Positions 9,924 to 19,023 of a stretch of 64,000 nt of DNA are shown one piece after another. The DNA is from Pseudocitrobacter vendiensis (GTDB taxonomy: Bacteria > Pseudomonadota > Gammaproteobacteria > Enterobacterales > Enterobacteriaceae). The notes beneath the pieces are model-generated. The model searched no databases. It was not told the DNA's origin and saw only the letters and a program-made list of their open reading frames with translations. Each line of letters starts with the position of its first letter. Position 1 is the first letter of the stretch. Made by a program: the position numbers and the translations under genes. The stretch spans positions 1 through 64,000 of the forward strand of contig NZ_CALSBS010000017.1 of assembly GCF_943590815.1 (NCBI RefSeq), in the 5' to 3' direction.

Positions 9924-12044
9924 ATGTATATCAATAAGTTATCAATCAGAAACTATAAAAATTTTCGTAATTCAAATTTCTACTTTGTAAAAAACTCAGT
10001 AAATACAATCATTGGTGAGAATGCTTCAGGTAAAACAAACCTATTTAATGCCATCAGACTTATTTTAGATGATTCTCTTCCTATGAATTCGAGGATACTC
10101 CTTAATGAAGACTTTCATCGTGGCATAGGTGAGCCATTTGGACATTGGATCATAATCACACTCCATTTCGATGATTTAAGTGAATCTGAAGAAGAACAAG
10201 TTCTTGCTAACTATACACTTAACGATGGGAATGATAAATCTATAACGAATGGGAATTATACTTTTATATTCAGACCTAAGTTTCATATTAGGAAAAAATT
10301 GTATGAATTAACAACTGAAAATGCCACGACCAATAAACGACGGATTGCTTTCAAAGAATTTATATCTAATCATATTATATCTAAAGAAACCTATGAAGCT
10401 GTTGCATTTGTCAGAACTAAAGTTGATTTCAATGACAATGAAATCTATGAAACTATAGTTGGAGATTTCAATAAATATATTTTCCCTAATCCAAATGATG
10501 ATGATGCTGGATCTTTAGGAATAAAAAAACCACCTTACTTCGCTTTAGGTAGTGAGGTCGCTTGTACTTATGTTAAAGCACTGCGAAATGTTGTAGCTGA
10601 TCTTAAATATTATAAGACTAATCCACTCTATAAGCTGTTAACTTTAAAAAGTAAACAAATTGATGATAGAGATGATATCGTTGATAATGTTAAGGAAATA
10701 AATTCAAAAATATCATCCATACCTGAAATTGAAAGGTTAAGTAATAAAATATCATCATCATTAATTAATACTGTTGGTTCAACTTATTCACCAAAAATTT
10801 TAGTATCATCACAACTCCCAGAAGATTTTACTGAATTAATTCAATCACTTGGCTTAGTGGTTGAAGACTCCTTAGATTATGATGGTTCTGGCCGTATTGA
10901 TGATTTAAGCCTTGGTGGGGCTAATCTTATTTACCTTGCTTTGAAACTCTATGAATATGAAGAAATTAGAGATAGCGAGGATCATATTACTCATTTTCTG
11001 TTAATAGAGGAACCAGAAGCTCATATTCATACTCATATTCAAAAAACATTATTCGATAACTTTAATTTCAAAAATACTCAAGTTTTTGTTTCTACACATT
11101 CAACTCAAATTAGTTCTGTATCCAAGATCTCTTCGATGAATATTTTATCCCGTCAAAAGGGTTATACTGATGTTTACCAGCCTTCAAATGGATTAAAACC
11201 AAAAGAAATATCATCCATTGAAAGATATCTCGATGCAATTCGTAGTGATATTTTATTTGCAAAAAGTGTAATTCTTGTCGAAGGTGATGCTGAATTAATA
11301 CTGATACCAGCAATGGTAAAGGCGACATTGGGAATCAGTTTAGATGAATTAGGTATTAGTTTAATAAAAGTAGATGGAACAGTATTTACACATATATCAA
11401 ATCTTTTTAATAAACATCGTTTGAAGCGGAAATGTGCAATATTGACCGATCTGGATTCGGCATATGTAAAAGAAAGTGATGAAATATTTGATGAGGAATT
11501 TGTTCAATCTTTAGTTAATGCTGAAGTTGATGGGTTAAGAAGAAAAGTAGAGTTGGATAAGTATGCAAGTAATAATGAATTTGTTAATGCTTATTATGCA
11601 ACGAATACATTTGAGACTGAGCTTATTAAATATTTGCAGAATAAAAAACTGTTTATATCAGTAATGAAGACTGCTTATAAGCAAGAAGCAAACTATAAGA
11701 AAGCAGTGGCCGAGATCTCATCGACTGATAAGAGAGTTCGTTATAAAAGAGCATTAATGTTCGCAAACAAAATAGGTAAAGGTTGGTTAGCCACGAGTAT
11801 GGTTGAACATCTTAATGTTAATAATAGAATTCCCGACTATATTTTGAGTGCAGTTAAGTTTGCTCTTGGAGATCGTGAACTTAATACTATATATGAGAAA
11901 ATACTTTCCTACAATATGTCATATATGGGGGAGGATTGTGAGAAGGAATTCAATACCATAAATAGTAAGCCTGATTTAGCCAGTAAATTAACACAATATA
12001 AAGAATGTTTTAGTGATACTTTTGTTCGCTTTATGGAGTTGTGA
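9924..12044 (+). CDS. gajA: Gabija GajA-type OLD-family nuclease (ATPase + TOPRIM)
   Basis: A 706-residue protein of the OLD family. The N-terminal ABC-type ATPase has Walker A GENASGKTNL (about residues 31-40) and Walker B HFLLIEEPEAHIHTHIQ (about 355-371), then a switch histidine region VFVSTHS. A TOPRIM nuclease domain follows, with glutamate in VILVEGDAELI (about 451) and the acidic pair in AILTDLDSA (about 512). These domains in this order, directly followed by a UvrD-like helicase gene, are the signature of the Gabija anti-phage system, where GajA nicks DNA when nucleotide levels drop. The ~200-residue C-terminal part is not recognised and makes it longer than Bacillus GajA. One base separates its stop from the next ATG. 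Confidence 0.88.
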   Translation: MYINKLSIRNYKNFRNSNFYFVKNSVNTIIGENASGKTNLFNAIRLILDDSLPMNSRILLNEDFHRGIGEPFGHWIIITLHFDDLSESEEEQVLANYTLNDGNDKSITNGNYTFIFRPKFHIRKKLYELTTENATTNKRRIAFKEFISNHIISKETYEAVAFVRTKVDFNDNEIYETIVGDFNKYIFPNPNDDDAGSLGIKKPPYFALGSEVACTYVKALRNVVADLKYYKTNPLYKLLTLKSKQIDDRDDIVDNVKEINSKISSIPEIERLSNKISSSLINTVGSTYSPKILVSSQLPEDFTELIQSLGLVVEDSLDYDGSGRIDDLSLGGANLIYLALKLYEYEEIRDSEDHITHFLLIEEPEAHIHTHIQKTLFDNFNFKNTQVFVSTHSTQISSVSKISSMNILSRQKGYTDVYQPSNGLKPKEISSIERYLDAIRSDILFAKSVILVEGDAELILIPAMVKATLGISLDELGISLIKVDGTVFTHISNLFNKHRLKRKCAILTDLDSAYVKESDEIFDEEFVQSLVNAEVDGLRRKVELDKYASNNEFVNAYYATNTFETELIKYLQNKKLFISVMKTAYKQEANYKKAVAEISSTDKRVRYKRALMFANKIGKGWLATSMVEHLNVNNRIPDYILSAVKFALGDRELNTIYEKILSYNMSYMGEDCEKEFNTINSKPDLASKLTQYKECFSDTFVRFMEL

Positions 12045-12045
12045 T

Positions 12046-13797
12046 ATGCCATACAGAAATTTAACTTCCGAACAAATGGATGCGGTCAGATTCGATGATC
12101 ACTTATTGTTAACTGCTTGTCCTGGTTCGGGTAAAACTAAGACATTAGTATCAAAACTATGCTATATATTAGAGAATAAAGAATTATTTAAAATAGGTAA
12201 GAAAAAAATAATTGCTTTAACATATACCAATATAGCGGCAGACACGATTCTTGAAAGAATCATGTCATTCGGAATCGATAGTGATTCGTTATGGATTGGT
12301 ACAATACATAGTTTCTGTCTTAATTGGATTATTAAGCCTAATGTGGATAGAATACCAAGACTTCGAAAAGGTTTTAGTGTAATTGATGAGCATGAAAAGG
12401 AATTTTTAATTAATGAGATAAAAGAAAAATATAAATTATCAATTCATGATAAGGTAAATACGGCATTGAATTTAAATTTCAAGCCACTTTATCATCCTGG
12501 CCAAAAAGAGCATTCCGTTGTAATGGAATACCATACTTATCTAAATTCCAATCGTTTAATAGATTTCGACTTAATTCTTAATCTATCATGTCGTCTTCTG
12601 GATAAATATGATTTGTTATGTGAACGACTCTCATTGCTTTTAAAGCATATTCTGGTGGATGAATATCAGGATACATCTCATATACAGTATGAAATATTAC
12701 GGCTCATTGTTACGAAAAAAAATACCATCGTGTCGTTAATAGGGGATAAGGAACAGGCTATTTATACTGGGCTTGGAGCTATTGTAAAGAATAGAAGTGA
12801 ATTAATAGATTTTTTTGAGCTTGATGACTTGGCTGAGATGAGATTGACTGGTTGCTTTAGAAGTAGTCAATCAATTATTGATTTTTATAGTAAATATAAA
12901 GATGAGCCATATAAGATCCATTCTCTTTCAGAGTATAAAGAGTTTAAATCAGTTCTTGTCACTGAAAGCACAATAGACTTTACTCAATTATCGTCATACA
13001 TTTCAAGTGTAATTAATATTCACTTAGGAAAAGGTACCCCTCCTAATGAGATCGCAGTTTTGTGTCCAGGTTGGTTTGATGTAATTAAATTATCTAATGA
13101 GATTATTGCTCTGAATCCTCATTTTGAAATAGATGGAGTAATGGTTTCTCCAATACCAAAGAATAATGAGAACTTTTGGCTGAATCTGATTAAATTGCTT
13201 TTAATTAAAAAAACACCTAATAATTTCAATCTGAGACAGAAATTGCTTCGTGATTTTCACAAACAATTAGACGTTTTAGAACCATGGACTGAATCTTTAT
13301 CCTCAAAGCAAATGATGAAGTGGATAAATAAAATAGCTATTACAATTGATTATGATTGTGATATTTCTGATTGGATAAATAAAGTGATTAGTTGTTTTTG
13401 TGACTATGTGCATATTGATTGCAATTCTGAAAGCTATTACTTCAAAGAAGCAGAATCTTTGATTGATGCCACTCAAAATAGAATGAGTAAGTATAAGATG
13501 ACTTATAAAGCAAATGACTTGCATTCGTTTTTTAATTCAAAAAGTGGCATAAAAATAACGACTTGTCACTCAACAAAGGGTGATGAGTTTGAGGTCGTCA
13601 TTTGCACCAGCCTGCTTAATGGAAAAATACCTAACTGGAATGATATTATAGGGTGCAGTCTTGAACATCAGAATTATGTTGCCCGTAGACTTCTTTATGT
13701 CATTTCATCACGAGCAAAAAAACATTTATATATGATATCTGAATCAGGCTGTAAAACAAATGGAGGCTATCCATATAGGATTACACCTCAATTATGA
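12046..13797 (+). CDS. gajB: Gabija GajB-type UvrD-like helicase
   Basis: A 583-residue superfamily 1 helicase. Motifs in order: Q-motif and Walker A TACPGSGKTKTL (about residues 24-35), ALTYTNIAA (Ia), VDEYQDTS (II, about 205), GDKEQAIY (III), HSTKGDEFEVV (V region) and RRLLYVISSRAKKHLYM (VI). The ATG at 12046 is preferred because GGAG lies seven bases upstream and the first codons MPYRNLTSEQMDAV fit a UvrD start. Its spacing of one base from the nuclease gene implies coupled translation. In Gabija the GajB subunit binds the GajA tetramer and senses DNA ends. The pairing argues strongly for a defence role. Confidence 0.88.
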   Translation: MPYRNLTSEQMDAVRFDDHLLLTACPGSGKTKTLVSKLCYILENKELFKIGKKKIIALTYTNIAADTILERIMSFGIDSDSLWIGTIHSFCLNWIIKPNVDRIPRLRKGFSVIDEHEKEFLINEIKEKYKLSIHDKVNTALNLNFKPLYHPGQKEHSVVMEYHTYLNSNRLIDFDLILNLSCRLLDKYDLLCERLSLLLKHILVDEYQDTSHIQYEILRLIVTKKNTIVSLIGDKEQAIYTGLGAIVKNRSELIDFFELDDLAEMRLTGCFRSSQSIIDFYSKYKDEPYKIHSLSEYKEFKSVLVTESTIDFTQLSSYISSVINIHLGKGTPPNEIAVLCPGWFDVIKLSNEIIALNPHFEIDGVMVSPIPKNNENFWLNLIKLLLIKKTPNNFNLRQKLLRDFHKQLDVLEPWTESLSSKQMMKWINKIAITIDYDCDISDWINKVISCFCDYVHIDCNSESYYFKEAESLIDATQNRMSKYKMTYKANDLHSFFNSKSGIKITTCHSTKGDEFEVVICTSLLNGKIPNWNDIIGCSLEHQNYVARRLLYVISSRAKKHLYMISESGCKTNGGYPYRITPQL

Positions 13798-13851
13798 GGT
13801 TGTATTTCATATCTATAATGAAAATTATAAATATTCCAACCGTTATGATGC

Positions 13852-13879
13852 TTGACATTTTAAATATATCCTATATTAA
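13852..13879 (+). promoter_or_regulatory. Predicted sigma-70 promoter of the small gene after gajB
   Basis: TTGACA (13852-13857) and TATTAA (13874-13879) are separated by 16 bases, in the short gap between the helicase stop and the next gene. This suggests the third gene can be transcribed on its own as well as by readthrough. Confidence 0.5.
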
Positions 13880-14108
13880 ATGTTTTCTATAATGCAAATA
13901 AAAGGAGTATTATAATGAGTAAATATAAAAAAGCATTCGATGAAGTTAACTTACTTATGAATGAGGTGCTTGATAAATTCAATATGACATTAGAGGAAAC
14001 TAATTTTCATCCTACGGAAGATATATTTAGAATAGTTGTTAGAGAAATCGAAGTTGATAACTTGAAGGTAATATCTTCTATTTTTACGAATAATGAATAT
14101 CATGAGGT

Positions 14109-14723
14109 GGTAATCCCCCCGAAAAACCGGTGTGTTTATAAGTAGAATTTTCTCGTAATCTGAACCGGGGAGAGCGCTATGAAAAAATCACGTTTTACTG
14201 ACAGCCAGATCATGTCCATTCTGAAGCAAGCCGAGGCCGGAACACCGGTATCAGATGGTCGCTCCGTCCGTTTACTGAATGTCATCGATGACTTTAATCG
14301 TGAAGCACTGGCGATTGAAGTGGATTTTTCCCTGCCAGCAAATCGTGTAGTGAGGACTCTCGAACAACTCATTGAATGGAAAGGTAAACCGGCAGCAATA
14401 CGATGCGATAACGGGCCAGAATATACCAGCAAGGTACTGATGTCATGGGCAGCTCAGCAGAATATAACACTTCGTTTTATTCAGCCTGGCAAACCTCAAC
14501 AGAATGCCTGTATTGAGCGATATAACCGGACGGTACGTTATGACTGGCTGGGCCAGCACCTGTTTAACTCACTGGACGAATTGCAGGGCTATGCCACGCA
14601 GTGGCAATGGTTTTATAATCACGAACGTCCGAATATGGCACTGAATGGCTTCACGCCGATGCAGCATATTCAACGCATGACCTGATTCTACTTATCACCT
14701 CCGTTAAAAATGGGGGGGGTACC
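14109..14723 (+). mobile_element. Internally deleted IS3-family element
   Basis: The ends carry inverted repeats. The left end begins GGTAATCCCCCCG and the right end, complemented, begins GGTACCCCCCCCA; both contain ATAAGTAGAAT about 30 bases in. Direct repeats AGGT at 14105-14108 and 14724-14727 flank it. Full elements of this type (IS407-like branch of IS3) are about 1.2 kb; this one is 615 bp because the middle, with the end of orfA and the start of orfB, is missing. It might still be moved by a transposase from elsewhere because both ends are present. Confidence 0.8.
14179..14685 (+). pseudogene. OrfA-OrfB fusion remnant of the IS transposase
   Basis: A 168-codon frame joins the first ~25 residues of OrfA ([20 protein letters not shown]) to the C-terminal two thirds of OrfB from [19 protein letters not shown] onward. 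The second catalytic Asp (RCDNGPEY) and the Glu ([12 protein letters not shown]) remain. The first Asp, which lies just upstream of the joined point in the family, is deleted, as is the DNA-binding part of OrfA. The product should be catalytically dead. That the deletion left the frame open is notable. Confidence 0.8.
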
Positions 14724-14970
14724 AGGTTAAAAAGTATATGACTCCCGCAGTGAATAAATTTATGCATTGGTGGGGAGATAATCTGGATTGCGATAATATA
14801 GATATAACGGCTTTAATTGCAAAAAAAGAAAAAAGCATACTTTCTCCAATTATGTCAAACCATTTAGATAGTGAAACAAACCAGAGTAAAAAGAGAATTT
14901 AATATGTTTATAAAACATATTTATGAATCTATGACGAATGTCATGTTCATAGTTTTGGTAAAACGTACAT

Positions 14971-14993
14971 AAAAGCGAGATGGTTTCGCTTTT
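14971..14993 (+). terminator. Terminator after the interrupted small gene
   Basis: AAAAGCGA and TCGCTTTT form an 8-bp stem with a 7-base loop, ending in T residues, 69 bases past the stop of the interrupted gene. It would end the Gabija-locus transcript. Confidence 0.65.
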
Positions 14994-15002
14994 ATAATTT
15001 AC

Positions 15003-15028
15003 AGCTCATTTGTAGCTCATTTGTAGCT
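15003..15028. repeat. Short tandem repeat, 11-bp unit
   Basis: The unit AGCTCATTTGT occurs twice in direct succession and begins a third time (AGCT). It lies between the defence island and the sit operon. From 15029 to 15396 I see no gene, only AT-rich sequence grading into more balanced composition from about 15150. Confidence 0.6.
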
Positions 15029-15396
15029 TAACTCTAATTTTTTATAAATATATTTTTAAAATCAATAAGTTATTAGTTTAAATTTATACTGCTGCATCAT
15101 TGGAGTGTGGGCGTCTAAATTGTCAATCGTACTCATCGAATTCGTTTTTCCATTCTCTTTACTTTTAATGCGTTAGTGAGAATTTCGGTTCTCATGCGTG
15201 ACCAGGATAGCGCATTGGGTCGCGTCAACGCCGCCGATGAAATTCAGCTCATAGGGTTGAGATTGTATCATCAATACGACGCTAGATTAAAAATCAGCGT
15301 GGTTCTGCGTGTGCGGTTCCATTCATTACGTTAGTGGCGCAGATGTGACTATCGTGAGCGTCGACAATTGTGGATACCTCACCCCGACATGCAGTG

Positions 15397-16257
15397 TTAT
15401 CTGCTCTCAAGCCGTTCTGAAGTGAGTAGTGTTTCACGGCGTCTTTCTCTTATCTGCGCATAAATAAAGGCCATCACAAATATCACACTGAACAAAACGA
15501 CAATGGTCGGTGCGGGGGCGCTGTCGAGGAAAAAAGCGAGATACACGCCGGTAAACGAGGTGGTAACTGATAATAGTGTGGCCACCAGTAGCGCCCGGGC
15601 AAAGCGGCGCGTCAGTAAAACGGCAATCGCACCGGGAGCGATAAGCAGTGAAATAGATAAAATAATACCGACAGATTTTAGTGTGGCCACAATAGTCAGA
15701 GCAATCATGCAAAGCAGGCCGTAATGCAATAACGGCGTATTAAGACCGCTGGCTTTTGCCTGATGCGGGTCAAAGGCATGAAGCAGTAAATCTTTCCATT
15801 TCAGTGTAATCATTACGGCAACTGCCAGTGCTATCAGCGCGGTTTGCAGAATATCACGCCATGAAACGCCCAGCATATCACCAAAAAGTATGTGGTCGAG
15901 ATGGACTTCAGACTGAATGGAGACGTAAAGCACCAGCCCCGCGCCGAACATGCCAGAAAAAACAATTCCCATGATGGTGTCCCGCTTAATGCGGCTGTTG
16001 TCGTCGAGATAACCTGTTGCGAGCGCGCAAAATAACCCTGCGACAAACGCGCCGATCGCCAGGGGAATGCCCACAATATAGGCCAGCACAATGCCCGGAA
16101 AAACCGCATGGCTCATGGCATCACCCATCAGCGCCCAGCCTTTCAGCACCAAAAAGACGGAGAGCAGCGCGCAGGGAACCGCAACAATGGTCGAGACGAC
16201 CAGGGCATTGATCATAAAATCGAACTGGAAGGGTTCCAGCAACGTGCTTACGAACAT
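15397..16257 (-). CDS. sitD: Manganese/iron ABC transporter permease SitD
   Basis: A 286-residue inner-membrane permease of the ABC-3 (ZnuB/MntB/SitD) family with about eight hydrophobic segments. The conserved family sequence GWALMGDAMSHAVFPGIVLAYI lies near residues 45-66, and the cytoplasmic coupling region around KASGLNTPLLHYGLL near 170-185. It is the last gene of sitABCD and its start overlaps the end of sitC by ten bases. With SitC it forms the membrane channel for Mn(II)/Fe(II). Confidence 0.93.
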   Translation of the reverse strand: MFVSTLLEPFQFDFMINALVVSTIVAVPCALLSVFLVLKGWALMGDAMSHAVFPGIVLAYIVGIPLAIGAFVAGLFCALATGYLDDNSRIKRDTIMGIVFSGMFGAGLVLYVSIQSEVHLDHILFGDMLGVSWRDILQTALIALAVAVMITLKWKDLLLHAFDPHQAKASGLNTPLLHYGLLCMIALTIVATLKSVGIILSISLLIAPGAIAVLLTRRFARALLVATLLSVTTSFTGVYLAFFLDSAPAPTIVVLFSVIFVMAFIYAQIRERRRETLLTSERLESR

Positions 16258-17108
16258 GGCGACTCCTTACTCATCCGCGTGCGGCGGCGATTTGCCAGCA
16301 GGCCGTGTTTCGGGGCGAAGACAAACGCCAGCAAGAACAACAGGGTCTGCAGAACCACAATTATTCCGCCCGTTGCGCCATCCAGCCAGTAACTGAGCCA
16401 GGCACCAAAAAAACTGGTCAGGCTGCCAATCAACACGGCAATAATCAACAAACGTGGAAAACGGTCGGTGAGTAGCCAGGCGGTAGCGCCGGGAGTCACG
16501 ACCAGGCAAATAACCAGAAATGCGCCCACGGTCTGGAGCGCCGCGACCGTCGAAACCGAAAGCAGGGTGAAAAAAAGCAGTTTCAGGCGCCCGGGGTTTA
16601 GCCCAATTGAACGCGCATGATTTTCATCGAAGAATGTGACCATCAGATCTTTCCACTTCAACAACAGAATCAACAGTGAAAACGTACCGATTATCGCCAG
16701 TTGCAGAATATCTTCCGGGGCAATAGCCAGAACATTGCCAAGGATGATCGTCTGGATGTTCACTGACATAGGGTTGAGCGAAACCATAAAAAGCCCAATC
16801 CCAAAGAAAGAGGAAAAAATAAGGCCAATGATGGCATCTTCTTTTAGCCGCGAACGTTGATTGAGAAAGAGCATACTGCCCGCCGCCAGCCCACCAGAGA
16901 GAAACGCGCCAAGCGAGAAGGGCAGGCCGAGCATGTACGCGCCCGCAACGCCTGGGACGATAGAGTGCGATAGCGCATCGCCAATCAGCGACCAGCCTTT
17001 GAGCATCAGATAGCAGGAAAGAAACGCGCATAGCCCGCCAACCATTGCCGAGACCCACATGGCGTTAAGCATGTACTGATAGCCAAACGGCTCAAACAGC
17101 CAGTTCAT
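16248..17108 (-). CDS. sitC: Manganese/iron ABC transporter permease SitC
   Basis: A 286-residue ABC-3 family permease paralogous to the next gene, with about eight to nine membrane segments and the family motif GWSLIGDALSHSIVPGVAGAY near residues 39-59. It lies two bases after sitB. SitC and SitD together form the membrane-spanning part of the transporter. Confidence 0.93.
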   Translation of the reverse strand: MNWLFEPFGYQYMLNAMWVSAMVGGLCAFLSCYLMLKGWSLIGDALSHSIVPGVAGAYMLGLPFSLGAFLSGGLAAGSMLFLNQRSRLKEDAIIGLIFSSFFGIGLFMVSLNPMSVNIQTIILGNVLAIAPEDILQLAIIGTFSLLILLLKWKDLMVTFFDENHARSIGLNPGRLKLLFFTLLSVSTVAALQTVGAFLVICLVVTPGATAWLLTDRFPRLLIIAVLIGSLTSFFGAWLSYWLDGATGGIIVVLQTLLFLLAFVFAPKHGLLANRRRTRMSKESPCS

Positions 17109-17110
17109 GA

Positions 17111-17920
17111 TTAGTCTCCTGCCACGCGCCGTGAGATAAAAGGGCGTTCATCATCGGTAATAATGTGCTCTTCACCGCCGCTCAGTGCGACATGACGCAG
17201 TACACCGCTGAAGGCGCGTTCAAGGTTTTCTGCGGTAAAGGTGGTATCGGTCGGGCCACTTGCCAGAACGGTGCCTTTTATCATGACGGTGTAATCGCAG
17301 AATTCGGTCACTGAACCGAGGTTATGAGTAGAAACCAGCATCGTGCGGCCTTCGTCGCGCAATTCTCGCAACAGCGAAATAATGCGTGCCTCCGTTTTGA
17401 CGTCTACGCCAGTGAAGGGTTCATCGAGCAGAATAACCTGGCCATCCTGGGCAATCGCTCGGGCGAGAAATACACGTTTTTTCTGCCCGCCGGAAAGTTC
17501 GCCAATCTGGCGATGACGGTATTCCAGCATATCCACGCGCGCCAGTGCGGCTTCAACGCGCTGATGATCCTCTGCTTTTGGGCGACGCAGCCATCCCATA
17601 TGACCGTAACGTCCCATCATCACGACATCTTCGACCAGTACCGGGAAGGACCAGTCCACTTCTTCGGACTGAGGCACGTAGGCGATTAAATTTTGCTTCA
17701 GGGCCCTGCTGACAGGCTGCTGCAGAATGGAAATGGTGCCACTCCCCAAGCGGACAAAACCCATCAGTGCTTTAAACAGTGTCGATTTACCAGAACCGTT
17801 GATGCCGACGAGTGCGGCAATCGACCCGCCGGGCACCTGAAACGTGGCGTCCCACAGTGCTGTATGGCCGTTGCGATACGTCACCGTCACCTGATTAACG
17901 GTTATCGCATTCTGGCTCAT
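17111..17920 (-). CDS. sitB: Manganese/iron ABC transporter ATP-binding protein SitB
   Basis: A 269-residue ABC ATPase with Walker [10 protein letters not shown] (about residues 39-47), signature [14 protein letters not shown] (about 142-155), Walker [13 protein letters not shown] and the H-loop STHNLGSV. It energises metal import through SitC/SitD. Its ATG overlaps the end of sitA by four bases. Confidence 0.95.
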   Translation of the reverse strand: MSQNAITVNQVTVTYRNGHTALWDATFQVPGGSIAALVGINGSGKSTLFKALMGFVRLGSGTISILQQPVSRALKQNLIAYVPQSEEVDWSFPVLVEDVVMMGRYGHMGWLRRPKAEDHQRVEAALARVDMLEYRHRQIGELSGGQKKRVFLARAIAQDGQVILLDEPFTGVDVKTEARIISLLRELRDEGRTMLVSTHNLGSVTEFCDYTVMIKGTVLASGPTDTTFTAENLERAFSGVLRHVALSGGEEHIITDDERPFISRRVAGD

Positions 17921-18846
17921 TTTTCGCCCCTTAAACCGTCATGAATACCGTTAACAATGGTTTCTGTCGTGACGCGCAACAAGTCCAGATAGGTTGGAAC
18001 CGGGCCATCAGCGGCACTGAGAGAATCGACGTAAAGTATGCCTCCGTAATGCGCGCCAGATTCACGAGCGACCTGGCGTGCTGGTTTGTCAGAGACGGTG
18101 CTTTCGCTGAATACGGTAGGGATCTTATTCGCCCGGATGGTGTCGATTACCTTGCGTACCTGTTTGGGTGTTCCCTGCTGATCGGCGTTGATTGGCCAGA
18201 GGTACAACTCTTTAAGAGAGTTATCACGCGCCAGATAAGAAAACGCGCCTTCGCTGGTGACCAGCCAGCGTTTGTCTGCGGGTATTTTTTGCAGCGCGGC
18301 ATGAAGGGGATCGAGAGTCTCGCGGATTTGCGCTTTATAGCGTTCGGCATTTTTTTGGTAAGTGGCGGCGTTTTCTGGATCGTATTTTACCAGTGCGTCA
18401 CGGATGTTATTAACGTAGATAAGCGCATTTTCCGCCGACATCCAGGCATGAGGGTTTGGTTTACCGTTATAGGGGCCCTCGGTAATGCCCATAGGCTTCA
18501 CGCCATCAGAAACTGCCACTTCCGGTACACCAGAAAGATGCTGATAGAAGCGTGCAAACCACAGTTCAAGGTTTAATCCATTCGACAGTATCAACTGCGC
18601 GCCCTGAGCCCGTTTAATATCACCCGGTGTGGGCTGATATTCATGGATCTCTGCACCAGGTTTGGTAATTGAGCTGACCTCTGCCGCCTCGCCTGCCACG
18701 TTTTGCGCCATATCGGCAATTACGGTAAAGGTGGTAATGACTTTGAATTTCTCTTTGGCCCATGCGGGTGAAATCGCAAGCGTAGAGAAAAGTGTCGCGA
18801 TGAGACAGGACTTCAGACGTGACAAATGCGGCATAGTATCCCTCAT
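17917..18846 (-). CDS. sitA: Periplasmic manganese/iron-binding protein SitA
   Basis: A 309-residue cluster-9 solute-binding protein with a signal peptide ending near [11 protein letters not shown]. Predicted metal ligands are His in [10 protein letters not shown], His in NPHAWMS, Glu in [11 protein letters not shown] and Asp in [11 protein letters not shown]. The His-His-Glu-Asp set is typical of Mn/Fe binders, unlike the three-His set of zinc binders. The start could be ATG at 18846 or the second Met at 18834. The gene heads sitABCD; MntR-like and Fur-like sites lie just upstream, as in Salmonella. Confidence 0.95.
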   Translation of the reverse strand: MRDTMPHLSRLKSCLIATLFSTLAISPAWAKEKFKVITTFTVIADMAQNVAGEAAEVSSITKPGAEIHEYQPTPGDIKRAQGAQLILSNGLNLELWFARFYQHLSGVPEVAVSDGVKPMGITEGPYNGKPNPHAWMSAENALIYVNNIRDALVKYDPENAATYQKNAERYKAQIRETLDPLHAALQKIPADKRWLVTSEGAFSYLARDNSLKELYLWPINADQQGTPKQVRKVIDTIRANKIPTVFSESTVSDKPARQVARESGAHYGGILYVDSLSAADGPVPTYLDLLRVTTETIVNGIHDGLRGEK

Positions 18847-18871
18847 AGCAAAATGGTTAATAACTCATCAA

Positions 18872-18890
18872 ATATAGCTCATGCTATGTT
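18872..18890. promoter_or_regulatory. MntR-like operator upstream of sitA
   Basis: The near-palindrome ATATAGCTCATGCTATGTT matches the AACATAGCA/TGCTATGTT half-site pattern of enterobacterial MntR boxes. Its place 26 bases before sitA fits manganese-dependent repression. Confidence 0.7.
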
Positions 18891-18910
18891 GTATAGCACA
18901 ATGCATATTC

Positions 18911-18931
18911 AAATGAAAATAATTCTTATTT
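18911..18931. promoter_or_regulatory. Fur-like site upstream of sitA
   Basis: AAATGAAAATAATTCTTATTT resembles the AT-rich hexamer array of a Fur box (NATWAT repeats) and lies beyond the MntR-like site. Dual Mn and Fe control of sit is established in Salmonella; the site here is a visual match only. Confidence 0.5.
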
Positions 18932-18983
18932 ACGTAGGGTGCTAAGGGTTTGCCACTCTGGTGTAATGGTGTCGGGAAGGATT

Positions 18984-19006
18984 AAGTTGTAGAATGAATG
19001 CATCTT
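18984..19006 (+). promoter_or_regulatory. NsrR-like site upstream of ygbA
   Basis: The complement reads AAGATGCATTC followed by a weaker half, close to the 11-1-11 NsrR pattern with AAGATGCATTT half-sites. ygbA is an NsrR-repressed gene in E. coli, so nitric oxide control is plausible. Confidence 0.5.
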
Positions 19007-19023
19007 TATTATCGGGAGGCGTT

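Larger units (their letters stand above)
13915..14902 (+). pseudogene. Small gene of the Gabija locus interrupted by an IS derivative
   Basis: The gene starts at an ATG with a strong AAAGGAG ribosome site and reads MSKYKKAFDEVNLLMNEVL through to EYHEV (13915-14108). It is then broken by a 615-bp element. The remainder (14728-14902) begins KKYMTPAVNKFMHWWGDN and ends SETNQSKKRI. Removing the element and one copy of its 4-bp target duplication AGGT joins the two parts in frame as a single 122-residue protein with no stop. The product is charged and soluble-looking, with no recognised domain. It may be an accessory or regulatory partner of the two defence genes, but that is inferred from position only. 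Confidence 0.75.

Noticed and set aside
15397-18846. Presence of SPI-1 type III secretion genes beside sit
   Set aside because: None of the neighbouring frames resemble inv, spa, prg or sip proteins; only sit and defence genes are found.
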